A DNA stretch of 64,000 bases from Methylotuvimicrobium sp018830325 (GCF_044788715.1 NZ_CP173170.1:1798001-1862000), one strand, 5' to 3'. Numbered from the stretch's first letter, positions 41,888 through 50,236 are shown. Made by a program: numbers and translations. The notes: generated by a model not told the origin, from the sequence alone.

Positions 41888-42863
41888 CAGCAAGCCGTTA
41901 TTACTCAAAAGCGAATTCCCTGCCTTGCGCAGAGCGCAATTGACGACGCTACAGATGAACCTGGGCTATCTCTGTAATCTGAGCTGCGTCCATTGCCATG
42001 TCAACGCGGGGCCGAAGCGTACCGAACTGATGACGCGCGAAGTCATGGAAAAAGCGTTGCAATTCGCCGAAAAGCGAAGCATACAAACTTTAGATCTGAC
42101 CGGCGGATCGCCGGAAATGAACCCGGATTTTCGCTGGTTGGTCGAGACCGCGAGACGACAAGGATTGCACGTCATAGACCGCTGCAATCCGACCATTTTG
42201 GTCGAGCCGGGCTACGAATGGGTCGCCGAATTCCTGGCCGGACAGCAGGTTGAAATCATCGCATCCTTGCCGTGTTATATCGGCGATAACGTCGATGCGC
42301 AGCGCGGTAAAGGGGTATTTTCGGCCTCGATTGCCGCGCTCAAACGGCTCAACGAACTCGGTTACGGCCGCCCGGACAGCGGCTTGGCGCTGAATCTGGT
42401 ATTCAATCCGCAGGGCCCGGTGCTGCCGCCGCCGCAGGAAGCGTTGGAGCAGCAATACCGGGATCATTTGGCACGGGAGTTCGGTATCGTTTTCAACCGC
42501 TTGTTGGCCATTACCAACATGCCGATACAACGTTTCGGTGCGGTATTAATGGCGGGCGGCAAGCATGAAACCGATAGCCGGCAGGTTTTTGACGACTATC
42601 TGCGATTGCTCAAGGACGCCTATCGACCGGCAAACCTGAGCAAGGTCATGTGCAAAAGCTTGTTGAGTATCGATTGGCAAGGTTTCGTCTATGACTGCGA
42701 TTTCAATCAAATGTTGGATTTGCCGCTGGGCGGCAAAAATCCGGTTTATATCGGCGATTTGTTGTCTGAAGACCTGGATTCGGCGCCGATTCAAGTGGCC
42801 GATCATTGTTTCGGCTGCACTGCGGGTCAAGGTTCCAGTTGCGGCGGTGCGCTCGAACCTTGA
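41880..42863 (+). CDS. arsS: Arsenosugar biosynthesis radical SAM protein ArsS
   Basis: The 327-residue protein has the radical SAM cluster motif at Cys32, Cys36, Cys39 (LGYLCNLSCVHCHV), the SAM-binding LTGGSPEMNP and a C-terminal DUF3641-type region with more cysteines: VMCKSLLSID, YDCDFNQM and HCFGCTAGQGSSCGG. ArsS is proposed to add a deoxyadenosyl or ribosyl group to methylated arsenic, leading to arsenosugars. ATG 41880 follows GAGGAGCCTC; an ATG at 41868 is possible. It is the last gene of the operon. A diverged paralogue without the cluster motif lies at 24785. Confidence 0.93.
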   Translation: MYNSKPLLLKSEFPALRRAQLTTLQMNLGYLCNLSCVHCHVNAGPKRTELMTREVMEKALQFAEKRSIQTLDLTGGSPEMNPDFRWLVETARRQGLHVIDRCNPTILVEPGYEWVAEFLAGQQVEIIASLPCYIGDNVDAQRGKGVFSASIAALKRLNELGYGRPDSGLALNLVFNPQGPVLPPPQEALEQQYRDHLAREFGIVFNRLLAITNMPIQRFGAVLMAGGKHETDSRQVFDDYLRLLKDAYRPANLSKVMCKSLLSIDWQGFVYDCDFNQMLDLPLGGKNPVYIGDLLSEDLDSAPIQVADHCFGCTAGQGSSCGGALEP

Positions 42864-42895
42864 CCCTTTGCTAATTAAATTTCGGCGCCGGGGTG

Positions 42896-43060
42896 CCCGT
42901 CAAAGGGCGTCGTGAATACGTCCATGTAGGCTCTATGACAGCATCCCTGCTGTCAAAGCCTTTGTGAGCGCCATGGATGGCGTGAATGTCGATTTTGCAT
43001 TACGCCATGGATGGCGTGTATTAGGGCAATGCAGGAGCAATTGCCGAGGAGCAAAAATCG
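42896..43060. repeat. Family A core fragment followed by family B element
   Basis: 42896-42960 contains GGGCGTCGTGAATACGTCC and a palindrome GACAGCATCCCTGCTGTC. 42969-43060 is a family B copy (GCCATGGATGGCGTGAATG, then TTAGGGCAATGCAGGAGCAA), nearly identical to the one nested in family A copy 3. Confidence 0.8.
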
Positions 43061-43143
43061 ACCGAACACCCCGACGCCTCCATACCTTAATGCCGAAATT
43101 TGAAGTGCGATAGGTATAAACGGTAAATGTCTTGTCGGCGGCA

Positions 43144-43719
43144 TCAAACGGTTCGGCAAAAAACGCGCTTAATTGCATGATCCAGGCTCCATTTGCCTGC
43201 ACCGCCGAACAAGAGCGGCAGGAACATTAGTAGATACAGCAGTGGCAGCTTGTAATTTCCGAAACCTTTATTGCTGATGCTATAACCTTTCCAGAGCTCC
43301 GATAAAGTATTCCATTCGGCGGGCCAGTGAACGGTGTTGATCGCCACGACTGTCAATATCATCAACGAAAGCGAAAAAAAGCGAGTCGCAAATCCTAATA
43401 TCAGCGCGATCGCACCGATAATTTCAAACCATGTTCCCATCAACCAGAGGAGATCATTGGATAATAAATCGAATGGAAAAGGAAATTTTAGATTATCGAA
43501 CCAGTTTTCGCCTTGGTATTTCATCACTCCGGCTTCCCAAAATTCGTAGGCGAGGACCAAACGAAGCAATAAAGGCGGTAACCCGTCCGTATTACGATTT
43601 AGAAAATCGGTCGATTTTAGATAAACTCCTGCGAGTTTACCGAACATAACTCCGCATATTCCATGTGTGCCGAGTTGGGTCGAATCGGCTTCGGTTTGAC
43701 CTAGGCTTTCATTTTTCAT
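43144..43719 (-). CDS. DoxX-family membrane protein (HvfD-like)
   Basis: The 191-residue product is an inner-membrane DoxX protein with about four helices: LPPLLLRLVLAYEFWEAGVM with the conserved Arg, WLMGTWFEIIGAIALILGFA, and LLYLLMFLPLLFGGAGKWSL. A 45-residue N-terminal polar stretch precedes the first helix. The start overlaps the HvfC-like stop by 11 bases. DoxX genes commonly close MNIO operons of the hvf/buf type, so it is named by context as HvfD-like. It may serve electron transfer or quinone-linked oxidation of the modified peptide, which is inference. Confidence 0.85.
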   Translation of the reverse strand: MKNESLGQTEADSTQLGTHGICGVMFGKLAGVYLKSTDFLNRNTDGLPPLLLRLVLAYEFWEAGVMKYQGENWFDNLKFPFPFDLLSNDLLWLMGTWFEIIGAIALILGFATRFFSLSLMILTVVAINTVHWPAEWNTLSELWKGYSISNKGFGNYKLPLLYLLMFLPLLFGGAGKWSLDHAIKRVFCRTV

Positions 43720-44533
43720 TAGTCACTCCAACTATAATTTGTTGATGCTTAAGATCTTCAATGATGTTGCGGCAATGGTTCAGAAATGGGGTGTGGTCGT
43801 CGATCTGCATTTCAATCGCCAATTGAAGAGCGGCTTGTTCGCCGGTCCGAAAGTTATCCTGGAACAATTCGATTAGCCTAGCCGATGCAGGACTCAATTG
43901 GATAAACTGAACGCGGTAATTCTTATCGCGGAGACCAGCCAAATAAATCGGCCGTTCTTTGATTCTATGCAATCTTTTTCGCCATCTTTTCCAGCCTGAC
44001 CAATCGGCGTTTGTAGGGTTAATTTTATGGACCGGATACGCGTAGCGAAGTAAGTGTAAAACCGGATTCAGCAACGGAATGCCCGTCATCAAGTCGGGAT
44101 GAGTTTGTAAACGGCTGCAGGCCGGCCCGTCATCGGCGGTTTCCAGCACCAATTCCATCCATTCGAAATGCGCCAGGTTTTTCATGAAGGCCGGTATCGA
44201 AGGCGTCGGGGTCTCGTTGATCAAGTAATCGATGAATTCGTCGGGAATCTCGCGGTAAAGCGGAGTTTGGCACCGGTGATCCCTGATGAAAGAGCGAACT
44301 AGATTTCGCCATTCGGCTTCATCGAGCAACTGGCGGAAAATCGGAAAACAAAGATGCAAGCTGCCTTCAATCTTGTTGAACAACAAACGGGCGTAAACAC
44401 CTATCCGGGGCGGAAGATTGGAAGGCATGGTTTCGTTTTTCAGCGGATCCCTTAGATAATTGGTGAATTGACGTTGATAGGCCGAAATATCGGGGTTGTG
44501 GCTCGGATGGGTGCTCTGAACATGTTGCGTCAT
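43709..44533 (-). CDS. MNIO partner protein (HvfC/BufC-like, DUF2063)
   Basis: The 274-residue protein begins with the DUF2063 domain: ISAYQRQFTNYLRDP, RIGVYARLLFNKIEGSLHLC, FPIFRQLLDEAEWRNLVRSF and LAHFEWMELVLETADD. These helical proteins bind the precursor peptide and deliver it to the DUF692 enzyme. The C-terminal half (HKINPTNADWSGWKRWRKRL and VQFIQLSPASARLIELFQDN) is the second domain seen in HvfC. It starts 9 bases after the enzyme gene. Confidence 0.88.
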   Translation of the reverse strand: MTQHVQSTHPSHNPDISAYQRQFTNYLRDPLKNETMPSNLPPRIGVYARLLFNKIEGSLHLCFPIFRQLLDEAEWRNLVRSFIRDHRCQTPLYREIPDEFIDYLINETPTPSIPAFMKNLAHFEWMELVLETADDGPACSRLQTHPDLMTGIPLLNPVLHLLRYAYPVHKINPTNADWSGWKRWRKRLHRIKERPIYLAGLRDKNYRVQFIQLSPASARLIELFQDNFRTGEQAALQLAIEMQIDDHTPFLNHCRNIIEDLKHQQIIVGVTNEK

Positions 44534-44542
44534 CGTCGGCTC

Positions 44543-45391
44543 CTACGCGCTTTGTTTGATGTAACGGCTTCGCCACTTGTATTGCAACGACTCGATTTGC
44601 CGTACTTCGACGAGCAATTCAGCCAATGGCGGAATGTTGAAATCCCGCTCCAACAGCGTTGGAAACAAACCGAAGCGCAAATAAGCAATGTCCAGTAATT
44701 CCCACACCGGATCGATCACCGCCTGGCCGTGCGAATCGATGATCAAATCGGGACCGTCGCGGTCGTGGCCCGCGACATGGCCGTACACGATTCGCTCTCC
44801 GGGCAGGCTCAATAAAAAATCGACCGGATCGTAGTCGTGATTGACGCTGTTGACATAGATATTGTTCACGTCCAGATGCAGCCAGCAGTCCGCTTCTTCG
44901 ACGACGGCGCGAATGAACGTCGATTCGTCCATTTCTGATAGGGGCGATGCGGCGTAATAGGATGCGTTTTCGATCGCGATGCGATGTTCGAGAACATCCT
45001 GCACCTGCCGGATACGAGCTGCGGTGTAATGGACGGCCTGTTCGGTAAACGGAATCGGAAATAGGTCGTACAAATGGCCGTTGTTTGCGCAATAACTCAG
45101 GTGTTCGGTGTAAAGCTTAATTTGATGGTCGAACAAAAACCCTTTGATGCGCAGCAAAAAATCGAAGTCCAACGGGTCGGCGCCGCCGATAGAGAGCGAC
45201 AGGCCGTGCGCGACAAAAGGGTAACGCTCGGTAAACCAGCGGAAATCGCGGGCCCGTTTGCCGCCCAGGTCGAGCCAGTTTTCCGGCGAAATCTCGAAAA
45301 AATCGATAGAGGGAGGAACACCGTCCATCAGCGGAAGCATGAGCTCCCGCCGAAGGCCCAGTCCGGCCCCGTCGAGCTGAAGTCTTTTCAT
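44543..45391 (-). CDS. DUF692 multinuclear non-haem iron oxidase (MNIO), HvfB/BufB-like
   Basis: The 282-residue TIM-barrel enzyme shows the metal-binding features of DUF692: VPPSIDFFEISPENWLD, FVAHGLSLSIGGADPLD, KLYTEHLSYC, RIAIENASYYAA with Glu-Asn, WLHLDVNNIYVNSVNH, YGHVAGHDRDGPDLIID SHGQAVID, which supply Glu, Asp, Asn and His ligands. MNIOs use two or three iron ions and O2 to modify Cys residues in precursor peptides, for example to thiooxazole or related rings. The enzyme is cytoplasmic. It lies 16 bases after the Cys-rich precursor gene, which must be its substrate. Confidence 0.92.
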   Translation of the reverse strand: MKRLQLDGAGLGLRRELMLPLMDGVPPSIDFFEISPENWLDLGGKRARDFRWFTERYPFVAHGLSLSIGGADPLDFDFLLRIKGFLFDHQIKLYTEHLSYCANNGHLYDLFPIPFTEQAVHYTAARIRQVQDVLEHRIAIENASYYAASPLSEMDESTFIRAVVEEADCWLHLDVNNIYVNSVNHDYDPVDFLLSLPGERIVYGHVAGHDRDGPDLIIDSHGQAVIDPVWELLDIAYLRFGLFPTLLERDFNIPPLAELLVEVRQIESLQYKWRSRYIKQSA

Positions 45392-45407
45392 GACGGGAGC
45401 CTCCGAT

Positions 45408-45725
45408 TTATTCTTCGCCGGATTGCGACATACTGTCGCTGCAACCGCCTTCCTTCATTTTATCGCCGCACTTGCCTTCGCCGCATTTTCCTTCCTTGCT
45501 TTTACCCATCGAGGCGCCGCTACAGCCGCCTTCTTTCATTTTGTCCCCGCATTTGCCGTCGCTGCATTTGCCTTCGCCGGATTTGTCTCCGGCTTGAGCT
45601 AATAGCGTCGAAGCGGTTACTTTTTGCAGCGCGAAAGGGTTTTCGGACGCTTGCGCCAGCGGCGATGCCAACAGAGATACCGCGACCGCGCCGCTCAATG
45701 AAGAAATCAGTTTGCTTTTGTTCAT
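45408..45725 (-). CDS. HvfA/bufferin-like Cys-rich precursor peptide with EGKC repeats
   Basis: The 105-residue product has a signal peptide (LISSLSGAVAVSLLASPLAQA) and six cysteines at positions 54, 59, 68, 81, 86 and 95 in two nearly identical blocks: GEGKCSDGKCGDKMKEGGC and KEGKCGEGKCGDKMKEGGC. EGKCG repeats are the hallmark of HvfA-type substrates of the neighbouring MNIO enzyme. The mature peptide is exported and probably binds copper after Cys modification. ATG 45725 follows TTGGAGAGTT. A strong terminator hairpin lies 22 bases upstream in the leader. Confidence 0.9.
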   Translation of the reverse strand: MNKSKLISSLSGAVAVSLLASPLAQASENPFALQKVTASTLLAQAGDKSGEGKCSDGKCGDKMKEGGCSGASMGKSKEGKCGEGKCGDKMKEGGCSDSMSQSGEE

Positions 45726-45747
45726 GAAATAACTCTCCAAAAAATTG

Positions 45748-45784
45748 AAAAAAATACGGACCGGAACAAGGGGTACCGGTCCGT
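45748..45784 (-). terminator. Intrinsic terminator in the hvfA leader
   Basis: ACGGACCGG and CCGGTCCGT form a perfect 9-base stem with an 11-base loop, followed on the minus strand by AUUUUUUUC. There is no intact minus-strand gene upstream that would need it, only an IS remnant ending 145 bases before. It ends 22 bases before the hvfA start, so it may act as an attenuator. Confidence 0.8.
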
Positions 45785-45929
45785 AGTCAGCGGAATCACC
45801 ACCACAGCAACCGCAGACATGGGTTTAGTCGGGAGAGATCGAAAACCCTTACAAGAAAACTTAAAATAGATGATCGACCAATGCTGGATGAATAGACAGT
45901 GTTGGTATAGGGTGCCATGGTATGGGTAG

Positions 45930-46085
45930 TCATGCGTGGCAGGCGAACTGAATATTGCCGGTCAAGTACGAACGCAAATCGTCTCGATAACGATTCGGCG
46001 AGTGAAGAAATCGGTCACAGGCCGTTTTGAACGAATCGAAGCTCTGATAATATCGGCTGGTGAGCACTTTCTTCTTGAAGATCCG
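45930..46085 (-). pseudogene. IS630-family transposase C-terminal remnant
   Basis: The minus strand reads IFKKKVLTSRYYQSFDSFKT then ACDRFLHSPNRYRDDLRSYL and TGNIQFACHA before a stop. This is the ending of IS630-type DDE transposases (FKKKV, RYY, F..., RYR..LRS.L..NF). The catalytic part is missing. It is a dead relic next to the hvf operon. Confidence 0.7.
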
Positions 46086-46234
46086 AACAGCGTATAAGAT
46101 AGTCCGTAACGATCCAGCGCGGCGATGTTAGAATGACGCCCCGGTTTGAAGGCCTGCCACTAGCGGAAGGCCGCTCCCATCATGGTTGGAAAAACCGGTT
46201 CATTTTTGGCTACTCACTTAACGCGGGACAGTTT

Positions 46235-46430
46235 AACCTAAAAAGAGCAGTTGGCATGTGTTGTAGACCGTTCGTGCTGAGCCAAGTCGAAGCATGAAGG
46301 GTCTACAACACTTTCACCGGCTTGGTGAAGCCTCAAACTACCCCTCGCCCTTCGACAGGGATCTCCTGAGCGTAGCCGAAGGGCTCAGGGCGAACGGTAG
46401 TTTGAGGCGCTCAACTGCTCTTTTTAGGTT
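46235..46430. repeat. Family C MITE-like element, complete copy
   Basis: The 196-base element has perfect 19-base inverted ends: AACCTAAAAAGAGCAGTTG and CAACTGCTCTTTTTAGGTT. Inside are the paired arms GTTGTAGACCGTTCGTGCTG / GGGTCTACAAC and CAAACTACCCCTCGCCCTTC / complement. It ends 46 bases before hsdM. Confidence 0.92.
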
Positions 46431-46476
46431 GACGGCATTCGACCGACATCAAGCGATTAAAAAAAATAACGATCTA

Positions 46477-48459
46477 ATGGATAGTATTAAAACCAGCGAC
46501 AGCACGACCCTTTCCAACTTCATCTGGAAAATAGCCGACGACCTGTGGGGCGATTTCAAACATACCGACTTCGCCCGCATCATCATTCCGTTACTGCTGC
46601 TGCGCCGTCTCGAATGCGTGCTGGAGCCGACCAAGGACGTCGTGCTCAAAGAATACGAAAACGAAAAAGATTCCGGCATCGATCTCGATCTGATCCTGCC
46701 GTCCTTCTCCGGCTTGCCGTTTTACAACTTCAGCCGGTACACGCTGGATACCCTGGGCGGCACCAATACCCGCGCCAATCTGGAAGAATACATCAGTAAA
46801 TTCAGCGCCAATGTGCGCGTGATTTTCGAAGAATTCGGCTTTATCAACACGATTCACGAGCTGGACAAAGCCCGCCTGCTGTACCGCATGACGCGTCAGT
46901 TCGCGGCTATCGACCTGCATCCCGAGGTCGTGTCCGACCGGGTGATGTCCAATGCCTATGAAGACCTGATCCGGCAGTTTGCCGCCAGCATCAACGAAAA
47001 GGCCGGGGAATTCATGACCCCGAAAGACGTGGTGCGCCTGGCCACCAAACTGGTACTGGTTCCGGATGAAGCCGTGTTCTCGGAAAAAGGTGTGATCCGC
47101 ACCGTGTACGACCCGGCCTGCGGTCTGCTCGGTTTTATCAGCGACGCCGTCGACCAGATCAAGCAACTGGGCTCAACCGCCACCATCGTGCCTTACGGCC
47201 AGGAACTGGACCCGAAAACCCATGCCATGGCGCTCACCGCGATGCTGATTCGCGGCTACAAGTCCGAAAACATCGCCCAAGGCAGCACGCTATCCAACGA
47301 CCGGCACCGCGACAAACGCTTCCACTACGGGCTGGCCAATCCGCCGTTTGGGATCAAATGGGACAAGGACAAAGAAGCGGTCGAGAAAGAACACAAGGAA
47401 CTGGGCTACGCCGGACGATTCGGCCCGGGCCTGCCGCGCGTCAGCGACGGCTCCATGCTGTTTTTGCTGAATTTGGTTAGCAAAATGGAGCGTCCGGAAC
47501 ACGGCGGCGGACGGGTCGGCATCGTGCTGTCCGGATCGCCGCTGTTTACCGGCGACGCCGGTTCCGGCGAGAGCGAAATACGCCGCTGGTTGCTGGAGCA
47601 GGATCGGGTCGAAGCCATCGTCGCGTTGCCGACCGATATGTTCTTCAACACCGGCATCGGCACCTATGTGTGGATTCTCTCCAACCACAAAGAACAGCAA
47701 CGCAAAGGCAAGGTGCAGTTGATCAACCTGAGCGATACCTGGACCGCGATGCGCAAATCCGAAGGCACCAAGCGCCGCTATCTGAGCGACGAACAGATCG
47801 ACGAGGTCGTGCGCGAATACGAGGCCTTCGCGGAAACCGCGCGCAGCAAAATTTTCGACACCACCGACTTCGCCTACCGTAAGATCGCGATCAAGCGTCC
47901 ACTGAAAGCCAAGCTGGCGATCAGCAAAGAAAGGATCAAGACCTTGTTCGAGCAAAAGGCCTTCGAAAAACTCGACGAAGCGCAGCAAAGCGCCTGGATC
48001 GATTTTTTCAGGGACAACCTCGGCGACAAGGAATATCAATGGACCTTCGAGATCGTCAACGCCAAAAACAAAACCGAAGGCTTCGGTAAAACAAGCAAGG
48101 CGCTGGCCAATGCCTTCATTGCCGCCTTCATCGAACGCGACGAAGCCGCCGAGCCGGTGCTGGACGACAAAGGCCGGGTCATCCCCGACACCTCGCTCAA
48201 CGACAGCGAAAGCATCCCCTTCGGCACGCCGGTGGAAGACTATTTCAAATCCGAAGTGCTGCCGCATGTGCCCGATGCCTTCATCGACTACAGCGTGCGC
48301 GACGCCAAAGACGGCGAAGTCGGCATCGTCGGTTACGAAATCAACTTCAACCGCTACTTCTATCAATACGTGCCGCCCAGGCCGTTGCATGAAATCGACG
48401 CGGATTTGAAGGCTTGCGAGGCTAGGATTCAGGCTTTGTTGGATGAGGTGGCGGAGTGA
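46477..48459 (+). CDS. hsdM: Type I restriction-modification methyltransferase subunit HsdM
   Basis: The 660-residue protein has the HsdM N-terminal helical domain (TLSNFIWKIADDLWGDFK and IIIPLLLLRRLECVLEPT), the methylase core and the catalytic motif IV NPPF at residues 288-291 (GLANPPFGIKWD). Motif I, normally DPACGTGG or DPTAGTGG, reads DPACGLLGF at residues 212-220: the central Thr-Gly of the SAM-binding glycine loop is Leu-Leu. This may weaken SAM binding. The rest is intact. ATG 46477 lies 46 bases after a family C element. The stop overlaps the hsdS start by 4 bases. HsdM methylates adenine at the site chosen by HsdS. Confidence 0.93.
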   Translation: MDSIKTSDSTTLSNFIWKIADDLWGDFKHTDFARIIIPLLLLRRLECVLEPTKDVVLKEYENEKDSGIDLDLILPSFSGLPFYNFSRYTLDTLGGTNTRANLEEYISKFSANVRVIFEEFGFINTIHELDKARLLYRMTRQFAAIDLHPEVVSDRVMSNAYEDLIRQFAASINEKAGEFMTPKDVVRLATKLVLVPDEAVFSEKGVIRTVYDPACGLLGFISDAVDQIKQLGSTATIVPYGQELDPKTHAMALTAMLIRGYKSENIAQGSTLSNDRHRDKRFHYGLANPPFGIKWDKDKEAVEKEHKELGYAGRFGPGLPRVSDGSMLFLLNLVSKMERPEHGGGRVGIVLSGSPLFTGDAGSGESEIRRWLLEQDRVEAIVALPTDMFFNTGIGTYVWILSNHKEQQRKGKVQLINLSDTWTAMRKSEGTKRRYLSDEQIDEVVREYEAFAETARSKIFDTTDFAYRKIAIKRPLKAKLAISKERIKTLFEQKAFEKLDEAQQSAWIDFFRDNLGDKEYQWTFEIVNAKNKTEGFGKTSKALANAFIAAFIERDEAAEPVLDDKGRVIPDTSLNDSESIPFGTPVEDYFKSEVLPHVPDAFIDYSVRDAKDGEVGIVGYEINFNRYFYQYVPPRPLHEIDADLKACEARIQALLDEVAE

Positions 48460-49781
48460 TTGTTTCCGCTTATCCGCAATACCGGAACTCAGGGGTTGAT
48501 TGGTTAGGTAAAATTCCAGAACATTGGAATGTAATTTCTGTAAAAGGGGTGTACCAACGGGTAAAAAGGACGAATTTTCCTGAAGCCGAATTGCTCTCTG
48601 TTTATCGCGACTATGGCGTTATCCCAAAGAGCAGTAGAGATGATAATAACAATAAAGAGTCAGATGATTTGACCCCCTATCAACTGGTCAAAGTGGACGA
48701 TCTTGTCATGAACAAGATGAAAGCTTGGCAGGGTTCAATAGCAGTATCAGAGTACGAGGGGATTGTTAGTCCCGCTTATTATGTATACAGCCCAAGGCCG
48801 CGTCATGAAAAACTCCTATATCCACGATACATACACTACTTGCTGAGAAGCACAATATATATTACTCAATATCTGGCCCGTTCAAAGGGTATTAGGGTAA
48901 ATCAATGGGATTTAGATGCTGGGGCTTTTGAGCGTATTGAAATTCTGCTCCCTTCCAAACAGGAGCAAGAGTACATCTTTACATTCCTAGACCGCGAAAC
49001 CGCCCGCATCGACAAGCTGATCGCCGAAAAGCAAAACTTTATCAAGCTGCTCAAAGAAAAGCGCCAAGCGCTGATCAGCCACGTCGTCACCAAAGGCCTT
49101 GATCCCAACGTCAAAATGAAGGATTCCGGCATCGAGTGGATTGGCGAGGTTCCGGAGCATTGGGAGCTCATCAAATTTTCACATTTCGTCAGCATCAGAA
49201 ATGGGCAAGTTGATCCAACTGAAGAACCTTGGAATAACTTTATTTTAATTGCTCCAAATCATGTTGAATCTTCATCTGGACGTATCCTTAAAAAAGAAAC
49301 AGCTAGTGTGCAAGGTGCTGATAGTGGAAAGTATTTGTGTAAAAAAGGTGAGGTTATTTACAGCAAAATACGCCCAGCTCTTGCCAAGGCTTGTATTTGC
49401 GAAGACGAGGAAACAATTTGCAGTGCAGATATGTATCCACTGAATTGTGACTCGAGAATGCTGAATGAATATCTACTGTGGTTAATTTTGAGCAACGAAT
49501 TCACTCGTTATGCAATTCTTGAGTCTGATCGCGTTGCTATGCCAAAAATCAATCGGGAATCCTTGGCAAAAATAAAGTTTCCTGTCCCACCCATTAACGA
49601 GCAACTATCTACGCTTAATTTGATTCACGACAATACCTCTCGTTTAGAAAAAGTCATTGAAGAAACCAATATTTCAATCGATTTGCTGAAAGAACACCGC
49701 ACAGCCCTAATCAGCGCCGCCGTGACCGGCAAAATCGACGTGCGTCATAATAACCGTTGCCCGCCAAACCGTTCGTGCTGA
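48456..49781 (+). CDS. hsdS: Type I restriction-modification specificity subunit HsdS
   Basis: The 441-residue protein has two target-recognition domains: the first starts SGVDWLGKIPEHWNV and ends at PSKQEQEYIFTFLDRETARI, the second starts SGIEWIGEVPEHWELIKF and ends PINEQLSTLNLIHDNTSRL. Each is followed by a conserved helix, DKLIAEKQNFIKLLKEKRQA and LLKEHRTALISAAVTGKID. It sets the DNA sequence recognised by the complex. It begins with GTG 48456, overlapping hsdM. The last 12 residues or so (RCPPNRSC) are encoded by a dispersed repeat, so the natural C-terminus was probably altered by repeat insertion after GKIDVR. AT-rich second half suggests exchange of the second domain. Confidence 0.93.
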   Translation: MIVSAYPQYRNSGVDWLGKIPEHWNVISVKGVYQRVKRTNFPEAELLSVYRDYGVIPKSSRDDNNNKESDDLTPYQLVKVDDLVMNKMKAWQGSIAVSEYEGIVSPAYYVYSPRPRHEKLLYPRYIHYLLRSTIYITQYLARSKGIRVNQWDLDAGAFERIEILLPSKQEQEYIFTFLDRETARIDKLIAEKQNFIKLLKEKRQALISHVVTKGLDPNVKMKDSGIEWIGEVPEHWELIKFSHFVSIRNGQVDPTEEPWNNFILIAPNHVESSSGRILKKETASVQGADSGKYLCKKGEVIYSKIRPALAKACICEDEETICSADMYPLNCDSRMLNEYLLWLILSNEFTRYAILESDRVAMPKINRESLAKIKFPVPPINEQLSTLNLIHDNTSRLEKVIEETNISIDLLKEHRTALISAAVTGKIDVRHNNRCPPNRSC

Positions 49782-49893
49782 GCCCTTCGGCTACGCTCAG
49801 GAGAGCCCTGTCGAAGCATGAACGGTTTGGCGCGGGGTGGGCGCCGGATTTCCCCGTCCCTCCTTCGACAAGCTCAGGACGAACGGGAAAATC
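49764..49893. repeat. TTCGTGCTGAGCCC / TTCGACAAGCTCAGG repeats
   Basis: GCCAAACCGTTCGTGCTGAG and its inverse GAAGCATGAACGGTTTGGC form a hairpin; the second part TCCTTCGACAAGCTCAGGAC GAACGGG is the common half-element. The repeat supplies the end of hsdS. Confidence 0.8.
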
Positions 49894-49933
49894 CTTGTAT
49901 CCCCAGAGAACAACAAATAACAAGGAGGCAAAA

Positions 49934-50236
49934 ATGTTTTGGGTTTATATTCTTCGCTGCGCCGATGGCAGTTACTATACGGGCCATACCGATGATCTTG
50001 ACAGGCGAATGGCGCAACATCAGGCAGGCGAATGTTGCGGATACACGGCTTCACGTCTTCCCGTGCAGTGCATCTGGTCTCAGGAAACCAATACCCGAGA
50101 AGAAGCGTTAGCGGCAGAGCGTCAAATAAAAGGTTGGAGTCGAAAAAAGAAAGAAGCCATGATGCGCGGTGACTGGGAAGAAGTTTGCCGCCTTGCGCGG
50201 AGTAAATCCGCTCATCCTTCGACAGGGCTCTCCTGA
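49934..50236 (+). CDS. GIY-YIG domain endonuclease-like protein
   Basis: The 100-residue protein has the GIY-YIG fold signature VYILRCADGSYYTGHTDDLD followed by RRMAQHQAG and EAERQIKGWSRKKKEA-like residues (ALAAERQIKGWSRKKKEAMM). It belongs to the UPF0213/YhbQ-like group of small single-domain nucleases. ATG 49934 follows AAGGAGGC. Its final residues, SAHPSTGLS, are encoded by the common TTCGACAGGGCTCTCCTGA repeat, so the C-terminus was probably changed by repeat insertion. It lies between hsdS and the HigA-type gene and may be a passenger of the repeat cluster. Confidence 0.85.
   Translation: MFWVYILRCADGSYYTGHTDDLDRRMAQHQAGECCGYTASRLPVQCIWSQETNTREEALAAERQIKGWSRKKKEAMMRGDWEEVCRLARSKSAHPSTGLS

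Noticed and set aside
47290..48390. A 366-codon frame antisense to hsdM
   Set aside because: It mirrors the codon pattern of hsdM, has no ribosome binding site and resembles nothing; the sense gene has clear motifs.
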